In this document: piece after piece, positions 19,122 to 27,551 of the stretch
How the letters are laid out: every line of letters starts with the position of its first letter
How positions within the stretch are numbered: position 1 is the stretch's first letter
DNA from: Croceibacterium sp. TMG7-5b_MA50
GTDB taxonomy: Bacteria; Pseudomonadota; Alphaproteobacteria; Sphingomonadales; Sphingomonadaceae
Direction of reading: 5' to 3'
Length of the DNA stretch: 64,000 bases
Assembly (NCBI RefSeq): GCF_039830145.1
Contig: NZ_CP156082.1
Coordinates: 1,010,001 to 1,074,000 of the forward strand
The notes under the pieces: generated by a model
What the model was told of the DNA's origin: nothing
Seen by the model: the letters and a program-made list of their open reading frames with translations, nothing else
Database searches by the model: none
Program-made: the position numbers and the translations under genes

Positions 19122-19811
19122 ATGTCCGCACCCAAGCTGCTGCTGGTCGAAGACGACATCGCGCTTGCCGAACTGCTTGAGTACCGCTTCGCCAATGAAG
19201 GCTATGAAGTGCGCGTCACCGCTGATGGGGACGAGGCGCTGGTGCTGGCGGCGGAGGATGCGCCCGACCTCGTGATCCTGGACTGGATGATCGAGGGTAC
19301 CAGCGGGATCGAGGTCTGCCGCCGACTTCGCCGCGACAAGGGCACGGCCCACGTGCCTATCATCATGCTGACCGCGCGGGAGGGTGAGGACGATCGCATC
19401 CGCGGCCTCGAGACCGGGGCAGACGACTACGTCACCAAGCCGTTCTCCCCGCGCGAACTGCTGGCCCGGGTGTCGGCCGTGCTGCGCCGGGTGCGTCCTG
19501 CCCTGGCCGGCGAGACGATCGAGGCGGGGGACATGAAGCTCGACCCCGTAGCCCACCGGGTGGAGCGGCGGGGGCGCCAGCTCCAGATCGGCCCGACCGA
19601 GTATCGCTTGCTGAAATTCTTCATGGAACACCCCCGCCGGGTGTTCAGTCGCGGGCAGTTGCTCGATGCCGTATGGGGCACCGGCAGCGAGATCGAGGAG
19701 CGCACGGTGGATGTGCATATCCGCCGGCTGCGGAAGGCGATCGCGCTCGATCTCGCAAAAGATCCCATCCGTACCGTGCGATCTGCCGGCTACGCGCTGG
19801 AACCTGTCTAA
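19122..19811 (+). CDS. phoB: Phosphate regulon response regulator PhoB
   Basis: OmpR/PhoB-type response regulator that activates the Pho regulon. Receiver domain: acidic pair E10-D11-D12, phospho-acceptor D54 in V-I-L-D-W-M, and the K of V-T-K-P-F-S-P-R-E-L. The C-terminal winged helix includes R-R-G-R-Q-L-Q-I-G-P-T-E-Y-R-L-L and R-T-V-D-V-H-I-R-R-L-R. 229 residues. Last gene of the phosphate cluster; its 3' end overlaps the convergent extensin-like gene by 4 bases. Confidence 0.95.
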   Translation: MSAPKLLLVEDDIALAELLEYRFANEGYEVRVTADGDEALVLAAEDAPDLVILDWMIEGTSGIEVCRRLRRDKGTAHVPIIMLTAREGEDDRIRGLETGADDYVTKPFSPRELLARVSAVLRRVRPALAGETIEAGDMKLDPVAHRVERRGRQLQIGPTEYRLLKFFMEHPRRVFSRGQLLDAVWGTGSEIEERTVDVHIRRLRKAIALDLAKDPIRTVRSAGYALEPV

Positions 19812-20527
19812 CGGCAAAATCCGCCGAGGCCGCGTAGCGCCTGGTCAAGATGCAGGTGATCGGCATGCGCCGCGTTGTATTCGGGGCTGAGCACCGTGCC
19901 GAACACGTTGCATGCACCATCGCGGACGCGGCGCAGGAAGTCGGCACCCGCTCCTTCCCCATCCCAGCCACGCAGCACGGTCACTCGCTGGCCGTCCTCT
20001 GTCACAAAGCTGGCGATGTCGATCGCGTTGCCCGTCGCATGCTCACTCCAGTTGCCGCCACCGCCGATCCGCCGACAACTGAAGGTTCCGAGATGTTCGA
20101 TCCGCGAAATGGGGGAGCCAAGCAGTTCCTCTGCCGCAGGCTGAACCGTTTGCGTCAGCCAGACCTGCACTGCGGCGTTGACCGCGCAAGTCGTGACCGG
20201 CCTTGACGGGCTGAACACGCCTTCGCGCCATTGCGTACGATCGGCTCTGTGACAGGTACCCTCCCCCGCCGGATCGAGGACGGCGAAGGATATTCCGCTA
20301 CGCTCCAGAACGGCATGGCACTCCTCCGGATCGGAGCGGAGAGCGGCAAGTTTGCGCGGCGTCGCCCAGCCGGGCGGATCGGTGAGGTCGAGCGGTGCCC
20401 ACGGATCATGCTGCGGGTGCTCGGCCAGCCAGGCGCGGGCCGTGAGCAGCACGGCCGCGAGGATCAGCAAGATGATGATGGTGCGGTCTTGATCAAATCG
20501 GTCGAGCTGGCGGGAGAAACGCATCAT
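19808..20527 (-). CDS. Extensin-like family protein
   Basis: A 239-residue membrane-anchored protein with one N-terminal membrane segment (I-I-I-L-L-I-L-A-A-V-L-L) and a bacterial extensin-like C-terminal domain. The domain resembles zinc D,D-peptidases: S-E-H-A-T-G-N-A-I-D-I-A and H-A-D-H-L-H-L-D would supply the metal ligands. Several cysteines (E-E-C, G-T-C-H, T-T-C-A, F-S-C-R-R, G-A-C-N-V, G-F-C-R) suggest disulfides and a periplasmic location. Probably acts on peptidoglycan, but the substrate is not known for most members. Converges with phoB. Confidence 0.82.
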   Translation of the reverse strand: MMRFSRQLDRFDQDRTIIILLILAAVLLTARAWLAEHPQHDPWAPLDLTDPPGWATPRKLAALRSDPEECHAVLERSGISFAVLDPAGEGTCHRADRTQWREGVFSPSRPVTTCAVNAAVQVWLTQTVQPAAEELLGSPISRIEHLGTFSCRRIGGGGNWSEHATGNAIDIASFVTEDGQRVTVLRGWDGEGAGADFLRRVRDGACNVFGTVLSPEYNAAHADHLHLDQALRGLGGFCR

Positions 20528-20561
20528 CCCTCAAGCGCCAGATCAACCCAGGTGTTCCTGA

Positions 20562-21197
20562 TCAGGCAATCCGCCCGCCGCCGCGAACAAGCTCCACCAG
20601 GATGCCGGCTGCCAGTATCAGGAAGATGGTGCCGATCACCCGTTCGAGCCATAGCCGCACCACAGGCTTGCTCATTGCCGCCGCGAGGCCACTGCCGGCA
20701 GCCACATAAATCACCCCGACCGCCATGTCACAGGCGACAGCGATCGCGGCCAGGACCATCAATTGCGAGGCAAGTGGCTGACTGAAGTCCAGGAAGGGTG
20801 GCAGCAAAGCAAGCACGTAGACCAGCGACTTGGGATTACCCAGCGCGATGGCGAGACTGTCACGCAAGGCGTGGCGGCTGCGTGGTGCAGCGGCGCCATG
20901 GGGTGCATCGCGGCGCGCCCCGGCGATTGCCTGCCAGCCCAACCATGCCAGATACAGCGCACCCGCCGCTGCCAGCACTCCGATGGCGCGCGGCCAAGCC
21001 AGCGCCAATGTGCCGAGCCCTAAACCCGCGGCGGCGAACCAGCACAGATTGCCCAGTTGAAGCCCGCCAAGCGCTGCAAATCCCGCGCGATGGCCCCGCC
21101 ATGCCGACTGGGTCAGCACGAACACCATCTGCGGCCCGGGAACGATGCTGACCGACGCGGTGACAGTGGTGAAGAGCAGGAGCTTCGCAGGGTCCAT
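20562..21197 (-). CDS. LysE family amino-acid exporter
   Basis: A 211-residue inner-membrane protein with about six hydrophobic segments, typical of LysE/RhtB translocators that export amino acids or homoserine lactones. The N-terminal pattern P-G-P-Q-M-V-F-V-L and the middle G-N-P-K-S motif are family signatures. The exported compound cannot be told. It lies just upstream of the extensin-like gene on the same strand (34-base gap). Confidence 0.85.
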   Translation of the reverse strand: MDPAKLLLFTTVTASVSIVPGPQMVFVLTQSAWRGHRAGFAALGGLQLGNLCWFAAAGLGLGTLALAWPRAIGVLAAAGALYLAWLGWQAIAGARRDAPHGAAAPRSRHALRDSLAIALGNPKSLVYVLALLPPFLDFSQPLASQLMVLAAIAVACDMAVGVIYVAAGSGLAAAMSKPVVRLWLERVIGTIFLILAAGILVELVRGGGRIA

Positions 21198-21250
21198 GTC
21201 CGCTGCCTGTGGGCATCGGCGATGCTGGTCAATGACAAAGCTGGCGACGC

Positions 21251-22684
21251 TTATCCGGTCATTTCAGCGAGGCGCTCAGCCACCGCCTGCAGGTCGGCCT
21301 GGAACATCCGCTCCTGCTCCTCTCGCGCCGGTCCGTCCAACCGCAACAGATATGATGGGTGCGCCGTGATCCACAATTCGGCGCCATCTTCCAGCACGTG
21401 CGGCACGCCACGCGCCTTGCTGACGCTGACGGTCTTGCCCAGCATGCCACGCGCAGCGCTGGCCCCCATGGCCAGGATGAGCCGCGGCTGCACGATGTGC
21501 CGCTCGCTTTCAATCCACCAGCGGCAGATGTCGATTTCCTTCGCGGTGGGTGTCTGGTGCAGCCGGCGCTTTCCACGATCGACGAACTTGAAGTGCTTGA
21601 CGGCATTGGTCACGTATACCGTACCGCGATCGATGCCCGCCCGCTGCATATGGGCATCGAAGACCTGCCCGGCCGGTCCCACGAATGGGCGACCCTGCCG
21701 ATCCTCCTGATCGCCCGGCTGCTCGCCCACGATCATCAGCGTGGCATTGGGTGGCCCTTCCCCCATGACGGCCTGGTTGTCGAGCTCGCCGATCGGGCAT
21801 TTGCGACACCCATGGATGGCCCGATCAATCGCTGGCAGCGTGGCTGGCCGCTCCTCGAACTCCAACGCACCTGCCTCGACCATCGCTGCCTCCCGGGCCT
21901 GAGCGCCCGCGACCAGCTCCGGAATGAGGGCACTCTCGGGCATGTTCTTCCAGTATTTGCGCGGCATCTCCTTGAGCATGGCACCGATCTTGAGCCGCGC
22001 GGGATTGAAGATGGAAGCATAGTACCGGCGCCACAGATCCTCCGCCGGGTCGCCATCAGGCGCATCGCCACGCTCAGCCGGTGGCCCTTCGCCAAGCACC
22101 TCGCCATCCCAGTGCAGCGAGCCACGCGGGGTCAGAATGGACCACCGCATATTGCTGAAACGGTTGACGAAGAAGGCGGCATTGCTGCGCAGAATATGGT
22201 GCTCGGGTTCGAACCACGCGACGTAGCGTTCCTGCCCATCCGCGTCTTCCATGGCGCGAAAGCGAACAAAGGCGCGCATCTTGTGCTTGTCTCGCCGGAC
22301 CGATCGGGCGAGTTCATCGAGGCGCCGCACGTCATTATCGGTGCGATCATCCAACAGATTGCGGTTCCCCTGCAAACGCCAGAGCAACCGATAGAGTAAC
22401 GCAAAGCGGGCCGGATCTGAATGGCAGATGGCGGCTTCGGCCGCCTGGATGAACGGCTTGCTGGCCCGTACCATGGGCGCATTTGCTGGCGGGAGCGGCA
22501 ATGGCTGGTCGCCAGCGGCAAACAGATCGCCCGTGCTGCCCGGCTCACCCCAGGCAATCTGGTCAGGGGGCACCCGGCACTGCACCAACACGCGCGCGGC
22601 ATCGCGCCAGAAGGTAAAATCGTCCGGCGCCGGCACGTTCACGGCATAATGCGAATCCTTGTCGGCTTGCGGCAGCATGCTCAT
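21251..22684 (-). CDS. DUF4130-UdgX fusion, uracil-DNA binding protein
   Basis: A 477-residue fusion. Residues about 15-250 form the DUF4130 (TIGR03915-like) domain that partners with the radical SAM gene upstream. Residues about 285-477 are a UdgX-type uracil-DNA glycosylase-fold domain: G-E-Q-P-G-D-Q-E-D (320-328), the R-loop K-R-R-L-H-Q-T-P (372-379) with H376, the histidine known in UdgX to bond covalently to the abasic sugar, and H-P-S-Y-L-L-R (442-448). There are C-x2-C cysteines at 293 and 296, plausibly part of the iron-sulfur site. The ATG overlaps the upstream stop by ATGA. The shared promoter has a LexA box. Confidence 0.9.
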   Translation of the reverse strand: MSMLPQADKDSHYAVNVPAPDDFTFWRDAARVLVQCRVPPDQIAWGEPGSTGDLFAAGDQPLPLPPANAPMVRASKPFIQAAEAAICHSDPARFALLYRLLWRLQGNRNLLDDRTDNDVRRLDELARSVRRDKHKMRAFVRFRAMEDADGQERYVAWFEPEHHILRSNAAFFVNRFSNMRWSILTPRGSLHWDGEVLGEGPPAERGDAPDGDPAEDLWRRYYASIFNPARLKIGAMLKEMPRKYWKNMPESALIPELVAGAQAREAAMVEAGALEFEERPATLPAIDRAIHGCRKCPIGELDNQAVMGEGPPNATLMIVGEQPGDQEDRQGRPFVGPAGQVFDAHMQRAGIDRGTVYVTNAVKHFKFVDRGKRRLHQTPTAKEIDICRWWIESERHIVQPRLILAMGASAARGMLGKTVSVSKARGVPHVLEDGAELWITAHPSYLLRLDGPAREEQERMFQADLQAVAERLAEMTG

Positions 22685-23940
22685 GCCGCGAACAGTTCCA
22701 GCTGCTCCTCCGCCGGAGGTGCGACCAGGGACTTGAGGTCGGCACGATCGGTCAGCAGTGTGGGCCGCCAGTCCGCGGTGACAATGAAGGGGCGGACCTT
22801 GGCGATAGAGACGGTGAGCTTGCCGACATCCTCCAGCCGCAAGGTGCGCTGCCGGCGCGCAGCGATCAACTGGTTGACCGCGCGAACACCAAGACCGGGT
22901 ACCCGGAGCAACGCTTCCCGCCCAGCGCGATTGACATTCACCGGGAAGCGGTCGCGAAACTTGAGTGCCCAAGCCAACTTGGGATCGATGTCGAGCGGCA
23001 GCATGCCATCGGCACCAGTCGCCTGCATCACCTCTGCCGCGGAGTAATCGTAGAAACGCATCAGCCAGTCGGATTGATACAGCCGGTGTTCCCGCATCAA
23101 AGGAGGGCGCTTCAGCGGCAGGACGGCACTGGCATCCGGGATCGGACTAAACGCGGAATAGTAGACACGGCGCAGGCCGAAGCCATCGTAAAGGCGGTTT
23201 GCCTTACCCACGATGTCGGCGTCACTCGCCGCGTCAGCACCTACGATCATCTGCGTTGACTGCCCTGCCGGCGCGAAGCGGGGTGCATGGCGGAAGCGCT
23301 TCGTCTCGTCGCGGTTCTGCGCGATATGCTCCTTAACCTCGCCCATCGCCCCTTCGATGCGCCCGGTGTTCTTGTCCGGCGCCAGTCTCGCCAGACCGGC
23401 ATCGGTCGGCAGTTCCACATTGATGGACACGCGATCGGCGTAGAGCCCCGCCTGATGCACCAGCTCCGCATCCGCATCGGGAATGGTCTTCAGATGGATG
23501 TAGCCACGGAAATCATGCTCCTCCCTGAGGATGCGAGCGACCTCAACCAGCTGCTCCATCGTGTGGTTTGAGCTTTTCACAATGCCAGAGGAGAGGAACA
23601 GCCCTTCTATGTAGTTGCGTCGGTAGAAGGAGAGCGTCAGATCGGCCACTTCCTGCGGCGTGAACCGGGCGCGTACCACATTGGAACTCGCCCGATTGAT
23701 GCAGTAATGACAGTCAAAGATGCAATGATTGGTCAGCAGGACCTTCAGCAGGGAAATGCACCGGCCGTCCGGGGCGTAGGCATGACAGATGCCCATACCT
23801 TCAGTGGACCCGATGCCCTTCCCTCCTGAATCCTTGCTGTTGCGTTTCGCCGTGCCGGAGGACGCGCAGGAGGCATCGTACTTCGCGGCATCAGCCAGGA
23901 TGGCGAGGCGATCGATGATGCTGCTCTTCATTCGTTCCAT
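22681..23940 (-). CDS. Putative DNA modification/repair radical SAM protein
   Basis: About 419 residues, matching the TIGR03916 family that is regularly paired with DUF4130/UdgX genes. The radical SAM cluster motif C-x3-C-x2-C is C73-I-F-D-C77-H-Y-C80. A helix-hairpin-helix DNA-binding segment (R-V-P-G-L-G-V-R-A-V-N-Q-L) lies near the C-terminus. It is expected to use S-adenosylmethionine radical chemistry on damaged or modified DNA, but the reaction is unknown. Starts at 23940 or 23931 are both possible; the LexA box overlaps the first, which favours a very short or leaderless transcript. Confidence 0.87.
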   Translation of the reverse strand: MERMKSSIIDRLAILADAAKYDASCASSGTAKRNSKDSGGKGIGSTEGMGICHAYAPDGRCISLLKVLLTNHCIFDCHYCINRASSNVVRARFTPQEVADLTLSFYRRNYIEGLFLSSGIVKSSNHTMEQLVEVARILREEHDFRGYIHLKTIPDADAELVHQAGLYADRVSINVELPTDAGLARLAPDKNTGRIEGAMGEVKEHIAQNRDETKRFRHAPRFAPAGQSTQMIVGADAASDADIVGKANRLYDGFGLRRVYYSAFSPIPDASAVLPLKRPPLMREHRLYQSDWLMRFYDYSAAEVMQATGADGMLPLDIDPKLAWALKFRDRFPVNVNRAGREALLRVPGLGVRAVNQLIAARRQRTLRLEDVGKLTVSIAKVRPFIVTADWRPTLLTDRADLKSLVAPPAEEQLELFAA

Positions 23941-23948
23941 ATATGTTC
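23934..23948 (-). promoter_or_regulatory. LexA (SOS) box
   Basis: On the minus strand the site reads GAAC-ATATATG-GAAC, a perfect alphaproteobacterial LexA site (GAAC-N7-GAAC). It overlaps the first possible start codon of the radical SAM gene, so LexA bound here should block the radical SAM-UdgX operon until DNA damage. Confidence 0.8.
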
Positions 23949-24074
23949 TACACCGCTCGACAGCTAGCGCTTTCTTCTTGCTCACCTTTCCATCCGGCAA
24001 CGCAGGTGGGCACTTTTTGTCCCCGCCAGAGGTTTCGTGACCGCCACCTTCTCTACGGCAGGAGACCCATACGG

Positions 24075-24902
24075 ATGAACCGCATCAAAGCCCGCGACGG
24101 CACGCAACTCTACGTGAAGACGATCGGCCAGGGCCGACCCGTCGTCCTGATCCATGGATGGCCGCTGTCTGCCGATAGTTGGGACCCCCAGGCCATCGCG
24201 CTGGCAGAGGCCGGTTATCAGGCGATTGCCTACGATCGGCGGGGTTTCGGCCGGTCGGATCAACCGCCCTCAGGATATGATTACGACACTTTCGCTGACG
24301 ATCTGGCCGACGTGCTCGAAGCAACTGCCGCCACCGACAATGTTGCGCTGGTCGGCTTCTCCATGGGTGGCGGTGAAATTGCCCGCTATATGAGCCGGCA
24401 TGGCGGCAAGGGCGTGACGCAGGCGGTGCTCGTCAGCTCCGTCGTGCCATATATGCTGCAGACGCCGGACAATCCCAACGGTGTGCCTCAGGCGACTTTC
24501 GATCAGATGACGGCGGGCATGCGGGATGACTTCCGCAAGTTCTTCACCAGCTTCTTCAAGGACTTCTACGGCGTGGGTTACGTCACCCAACCCGTCAGTG
24601 ACGAGCAGTTGCACTGGGCCTGGATGACGACGCAGATGGCGGGTCAGTACCCTACCCTGCAGGCCGCGAAGGCATTCGCCACCACCGACTTCCGGCCTGA
24701 CCTGCCGCACTTTGCCGTACCGACGCTGGTGATTCACGGCACGGCGGACAAGACGGTGCCGATCGAAGCGACCGGCCGGGCGGTCGCTCAGGCTGTGCCG
24801 TCAGCAGAGCTGATCGAGTATGATGGCGAACCCCATGCAGTGTTCGCCACGCAGCAGGATCGGCTGACGCGCGACCTGCTGGAGTTCCTGGGCCGCCGCT
24901 AA
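24075..24902 (+). CDS. Alpha/beta hydrolase (non-heme haloperoxidase-like)
   Basis: A 275-residue alpha/beta hydrolase resembling cofactor-free haloperoxidases/esterases. The oxyanion H-G-W-P-L motif, nucleophile elbow G-F-S-M-G-G-G, a later acid residue in H-G-T-A-D-K-T-V and the catalytic histidine in G-E-P-H-A-V make a complete triad. No signal peptide in the form starting at ATG 24075, which has an AGGAGA ribosome-binding site; longer in-frame starts overlap the divergent LexA site and lack such support. Substrate unknown. Transcribed alone. Confidence 0.88.
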   Translation: MNRIKARDGTQLYVKTIGQGRPVVLIHGWPLSADSWDPQAIALAEAGYQAIAYDRRGFGRSDQPPSGYDYDTFADDLADVLEATAATDNVALVGFSMGGGEIARYMSRHGGKGVTQAVLVSSVVPYMLQTPDNPNGVPQATFDQMTAGMRDDFRKFFTSFFKDFYGVGYVTQPVSDEQLHWAWMTTQMAGQYPTLQAAKAFATTDFRPDLPHFAVPTLVIHGTADKTVPIEATGRAVAQAVPSAELIEYDGEPHAVFATQQDRLTRDLLEFLGRR

Positions 24903-24908
24903 TCCTTA

Positions 24909-26795
24909 TCAGGCCACGGCCGGCACTTGCGGGCCGTGGCCATCCGTCGCCTCCGGGCGGTTACCGCGCAAGGCAAGCACCGCCATGTACGGGGCACACA
25001 GGAACTGGACCGCCAAGGTGAGCAATCCGGCGGAGCCAAGCACCGTTAGTTCCCAGCCGATCCGCGGCAGAGCCAGCAGGACCAGCCCACCGGCAGAAAG
25101 GCATGCAAGCCCCAACACCGTCTCCGGCATGGCCGACCACAAAGCGCCACCAAGCGTGTCCGCTCCACCGAACTTGGGCGTCCGGCGCCAGGCCAGCGGC
25201 TTGCCCGACAGCCCGGCAACACCGGACAGCAAGACCACATAGGTAAGCGACGCACGGGCCACCTCTCCCCGGATCATGTCGGAGAGCCGGTCAATGCCGG
25301 ACAGCTTGTAACGGTGGTGGATGCGGACCACTGTCGTGATCATGGTCAGACCCAGCAGCGGCCAGGTGACATCCGGAATGTTCACGGGAATGATCGCACC
25401 GGACAGAATCGCGCCCATCAGGCCTGCGAGCATGAACAGACCAGTGACGATGCCTGCCAGCGTCTGTAACGGGGCCATGCAACGCAGCACCTCCAGCAGC
25501 TTGGTCCAGCCAGGCATCGGGCGCGCATACGGGGCGGGCAGGAAAAGCCGCCAGTGCCGCATCAATTGTTGCACCGGTCCGGCGGTCCAGCGGAAGCGCT
25601 GCTTCTTGTAATCGTCGAACGTGTCGGGGATCAGGCCCCGCCCGAATGTCTCGCTAAGATAATAGCCGCGATAGCCGACCGCCCGAATGCGGACGGAAAC
25701 CTCGGAATCCTCGGTCAGGCACCATTCCGCCCAGCCGCCTGCTGCGCGCAAAGCGCGGGTGCGCAGCAGACACATCGTGCCGATGGTGAACGCGCCGCCA
25801 TATTCATGTACGCCGAGCATATCGACCTTGTTGTTGGGCATGTACTCGGCGTAGCAGGCCGACAGGAACGGGCTGTTCTCGTAATCGCGGTAATCGTGGG
25901 GCGTCTGCAGATAGCCGATCCGCGGGTCTTCGAAGAACGGCACCAGTCGCGCCAGGAAGTCGGGCGTGGACAGATAATCGGCATCGATGACGGCGATGAT
26001 CTCCGCCGTCTGATCCATCTGGCCGAGCAACCAGTTGAGTGCACCAGCCTTTGCACCCGGAAGCGGGGACACATGGAAGAAACGGAACACTTCCCGGCCC
26101 AGCTTCGCGTTCAGCTCCGCACTGTATGCCTCCAGCGGCCGCCAGAGCGCCTCGTCCTTGGTGTTGTTGTCACACACCAGCACCTCGAAGTTGGGGTAAT
26201 CCAGCTCTGCGAGGCGATCCATGGTCGCCTTCACAATTTCCGGCGGCTCCGCATAGCAAGGGAGCTGGATGGAAACGCGCGGCGTGAAATGGCGGGATCG
26301 GGTCGCCGGCGCGTGGGTCGGCTCGTCCCAACTGCCATGCGTCAGCACCGCTTCGCGCGCGATCCGTTCGATCGAGGCAAGGACGGAAACGGCAAACGTC
26401 ACCGTGACGCCGACAAGGGCTAGCGCCTCGAACCCGCGGGCCAGCGTCAGCTCGTTGATGAACAGACAGGACCATAGCCAGGTGGTGGTCAGGCCCTGGA
26501 ACGTGATCGCCAGCCACGCGGCACCAGGGATGGAGATATTGCGAGCGCCCATTGCGATCGCGACCGACAGGATCACGAATATCGCGGCGGGCCACAGGAT
26601 CGTGCCCAACTCTCCCATCAGCAGGGCCGACGCGCCGGCCGCCAGTACCGCGATGCCGAGCAATTCGCCAAGCTCCACCGCCCGTGTCTCATGCGTCACC
26701 CGCACCGAGCGGGCAAGCCAGAGGGAAATCGACAAGACGGCAACTGCTATGAACAGCACCCATGGATCGAGATCGACGCGCTGCGGCAGCGGCAT
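24909..26795 (-). CDS. Membrane glycosyltransferase family 2 (beta-glucan synthase-like)
   Basis: A 628-residue inner-membrane processive-type GT2 enzyme. Three to four N-terminal membrane segments precede a cytosolic catalytic domain with P-C-Y-A-E-P, the D-A-D-Y nucleotide-sugar/metal motif, T-E-D-S-E (catalytic aspartate) and Q-R-F-R-W, the Q-x-x-R-W motif of cellulose-synthase-like enzymes. About five C-terminal membrane segments follow. It resembles beta-(1,3)-glucan or cyclic glucan synthases, but the product cannot be fixed from sequence. No exopolysaccharide partner genes are beside it. Confidence 0.85.
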   Translation of the reverse strand: MPLPQRVDLDPWVLFIAVAVLSISLWLARSVRVTHETRAVELGELLGIAVLAAGASALLMGELGTILWPAAIFVILSVAIAMGARNISIPGAAWLAITFQGLTTTWLWSCLFINELTLARGFEALALVGVTVTFAVSVLASIERIAREAVLTHGSWDEPTHAPATRSRHFTPRVSIQLPCYAEPPEIVKATMDRLAELDYPNFEVLVCDNNTKDEALWRPLEAYSAELNAKLGREVFRFFHVSPLPGAKAGALNWLLGQMDQTAEIIAVIDADYLSTPDFLARLVPFFEDPRIGYLQTPHDYRDYENSPFLSACYAEYMPNNKVDMLGVHEYGGAFTIGTMCLLRTRALRAAGGWAEWCLTEDSEVSVRIRAVGYRGYYLSETFGRGLIPDTFDDYKKQRFRWTAGPVQQLMRHWRLFLPAPYARPMPGWTKLLEVLRCMAPLQTLAGIVTGLFMLAGLMGAILSGAIIPVNIPDVTWPLLGLTMITTVVRIHHRYKLSGIDRLSDMIRGEVARASLTYVVLLSGVAGLSGKPLAWRRTPKFGGADTLGGALWSAMPETVLGLACLSAGGLVLLALPRIGWELTVLGSAGLLTLAVQFLCAPYMAVLALRGNRPEATDGHGPQVPAVA

Positions 26796-26969
26796 ATCTT
26801 AAATTCCTGCAAAGATGGCATCGGTGCCTTTGCTGCAATGCAACATCAAGGACCTTTGTTCCACGAATGCGTCATCGCGGCACAAAACCATTGCCGCAAA
26901 GGGACCATTCGCCGGCCGCGCCATCCTTTTGCGGCCAAATGAGCGCGATCATGCGACCGGCTGCGTCAT

Positions 26970-26995
26970 GGAACCGGAGCCGTCGCCATCCGGTT
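26970..26995 (+). promoter_or_regulatory. Possible EcfG-type general-stress promoter
   Basis: GGAAC (26970-26974), 17 bases, GGTT (26992-26995). The -35 matches the alphaproteobacterial EcfG consensus exactly; the -10 has one mismatch (CGTT expected). It is 25 bases before a general-stress-type gene. Confidence 0.4.
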
Positions 26996-27019
26996 GGGCA
27001 CTCAGAAGGAGATAACCTA

Positions 27020-27490
27020 ATGAGCGACGCGCACGAACTGAAGCAGAAATTCTGGAAGGCTCTGGCCGACAGCCCGTTCACGTTCCTGCAGCTGGATGCG
27101 CAGCCGGCGACGGCCGTGCCCATGACCGCTACGCTGGACCGTGATGCGAACAGCGCGATCTGGTTCTTCACCAAGAAGGATCATGCGCTGGCTGCCGGTG
27201 GCCCGGCGACGGCCACGTTCAGTGGCAAGGGGCACCAGATGTTCGCTCGCTTCAACGGCACGCTGGTGACCGAACATAGTCGAGAGCGCCTGGACAAGCA
27301 GTGGAGCAAGCCGATCGAGGCCTGGTATTCGCAGGGCAAGGATGATCCAAACCTGCTGCTGCTGCGCATGGATCTTGGCCAGGCGGAGATCTGGAACGCC
27401 GATCTGGGTGTGATCGACGAGGTCAAGATGCTGCTGGGCTTCGATGTCCGCGCCGAGGCGAAGGACGAGCATACCGAAACCGCGCTGTAG
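27020..27490 (+). CDS. Pyridoxamine 5'-phosphate oxidase-like general stress protein
   Basis: A 156-residue split-barrel flavin-binding protein of the general-stress-protein-26 type. It shows F-L-Q-L-D near the N-terminus, P-M-T-A-T-L, a conserved W-F-F-T-K-K-D-H (flavin contact) and W-S-K-P-I-E-A-W-Y in the second half, as in that family. Probably binds FMN or F420-like cofactors; the reaction is unknown. ATG 27020 follows AAGGAG, the strongest ribosome-binding site in this area. Followed by a bidirectional terminator shared with the convergent permease gene. Confidence 0.85.
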   Translation: MSDAHELKQKFWKALADSPFTFLQLDAQPATAVPMTATLDRDANSAIWFFTKKDHALAAGGPATATFSGKGHQMFARFNGTLVTEHSRERLDKQWSKPIEAWYSQGKDDPNLLLLRMDLGQAEIWNADLGVIDEVKMLLGFDVRAEAKDEHTETAL

Positions 27491-27506
27491 GCCAGCCTGC
27501 AAAAGC

Positions 27507-27540
27507 GAAGGCCCGCCGGGAGCGATCCCGGCGGGCCTTC
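27507..27540. terminator. Bidirectional terminator
   Basis: Perfect 14-bp stem (27507-27520 with 27527-27540), loop AGCGAT, between two convergent genes. Read on the minus strand it is followed by GCTTTTG, so it suits the permease transcript best. Confidence 0.85.
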
Positions 27541-27551
27541 TGCTGTCGGCC

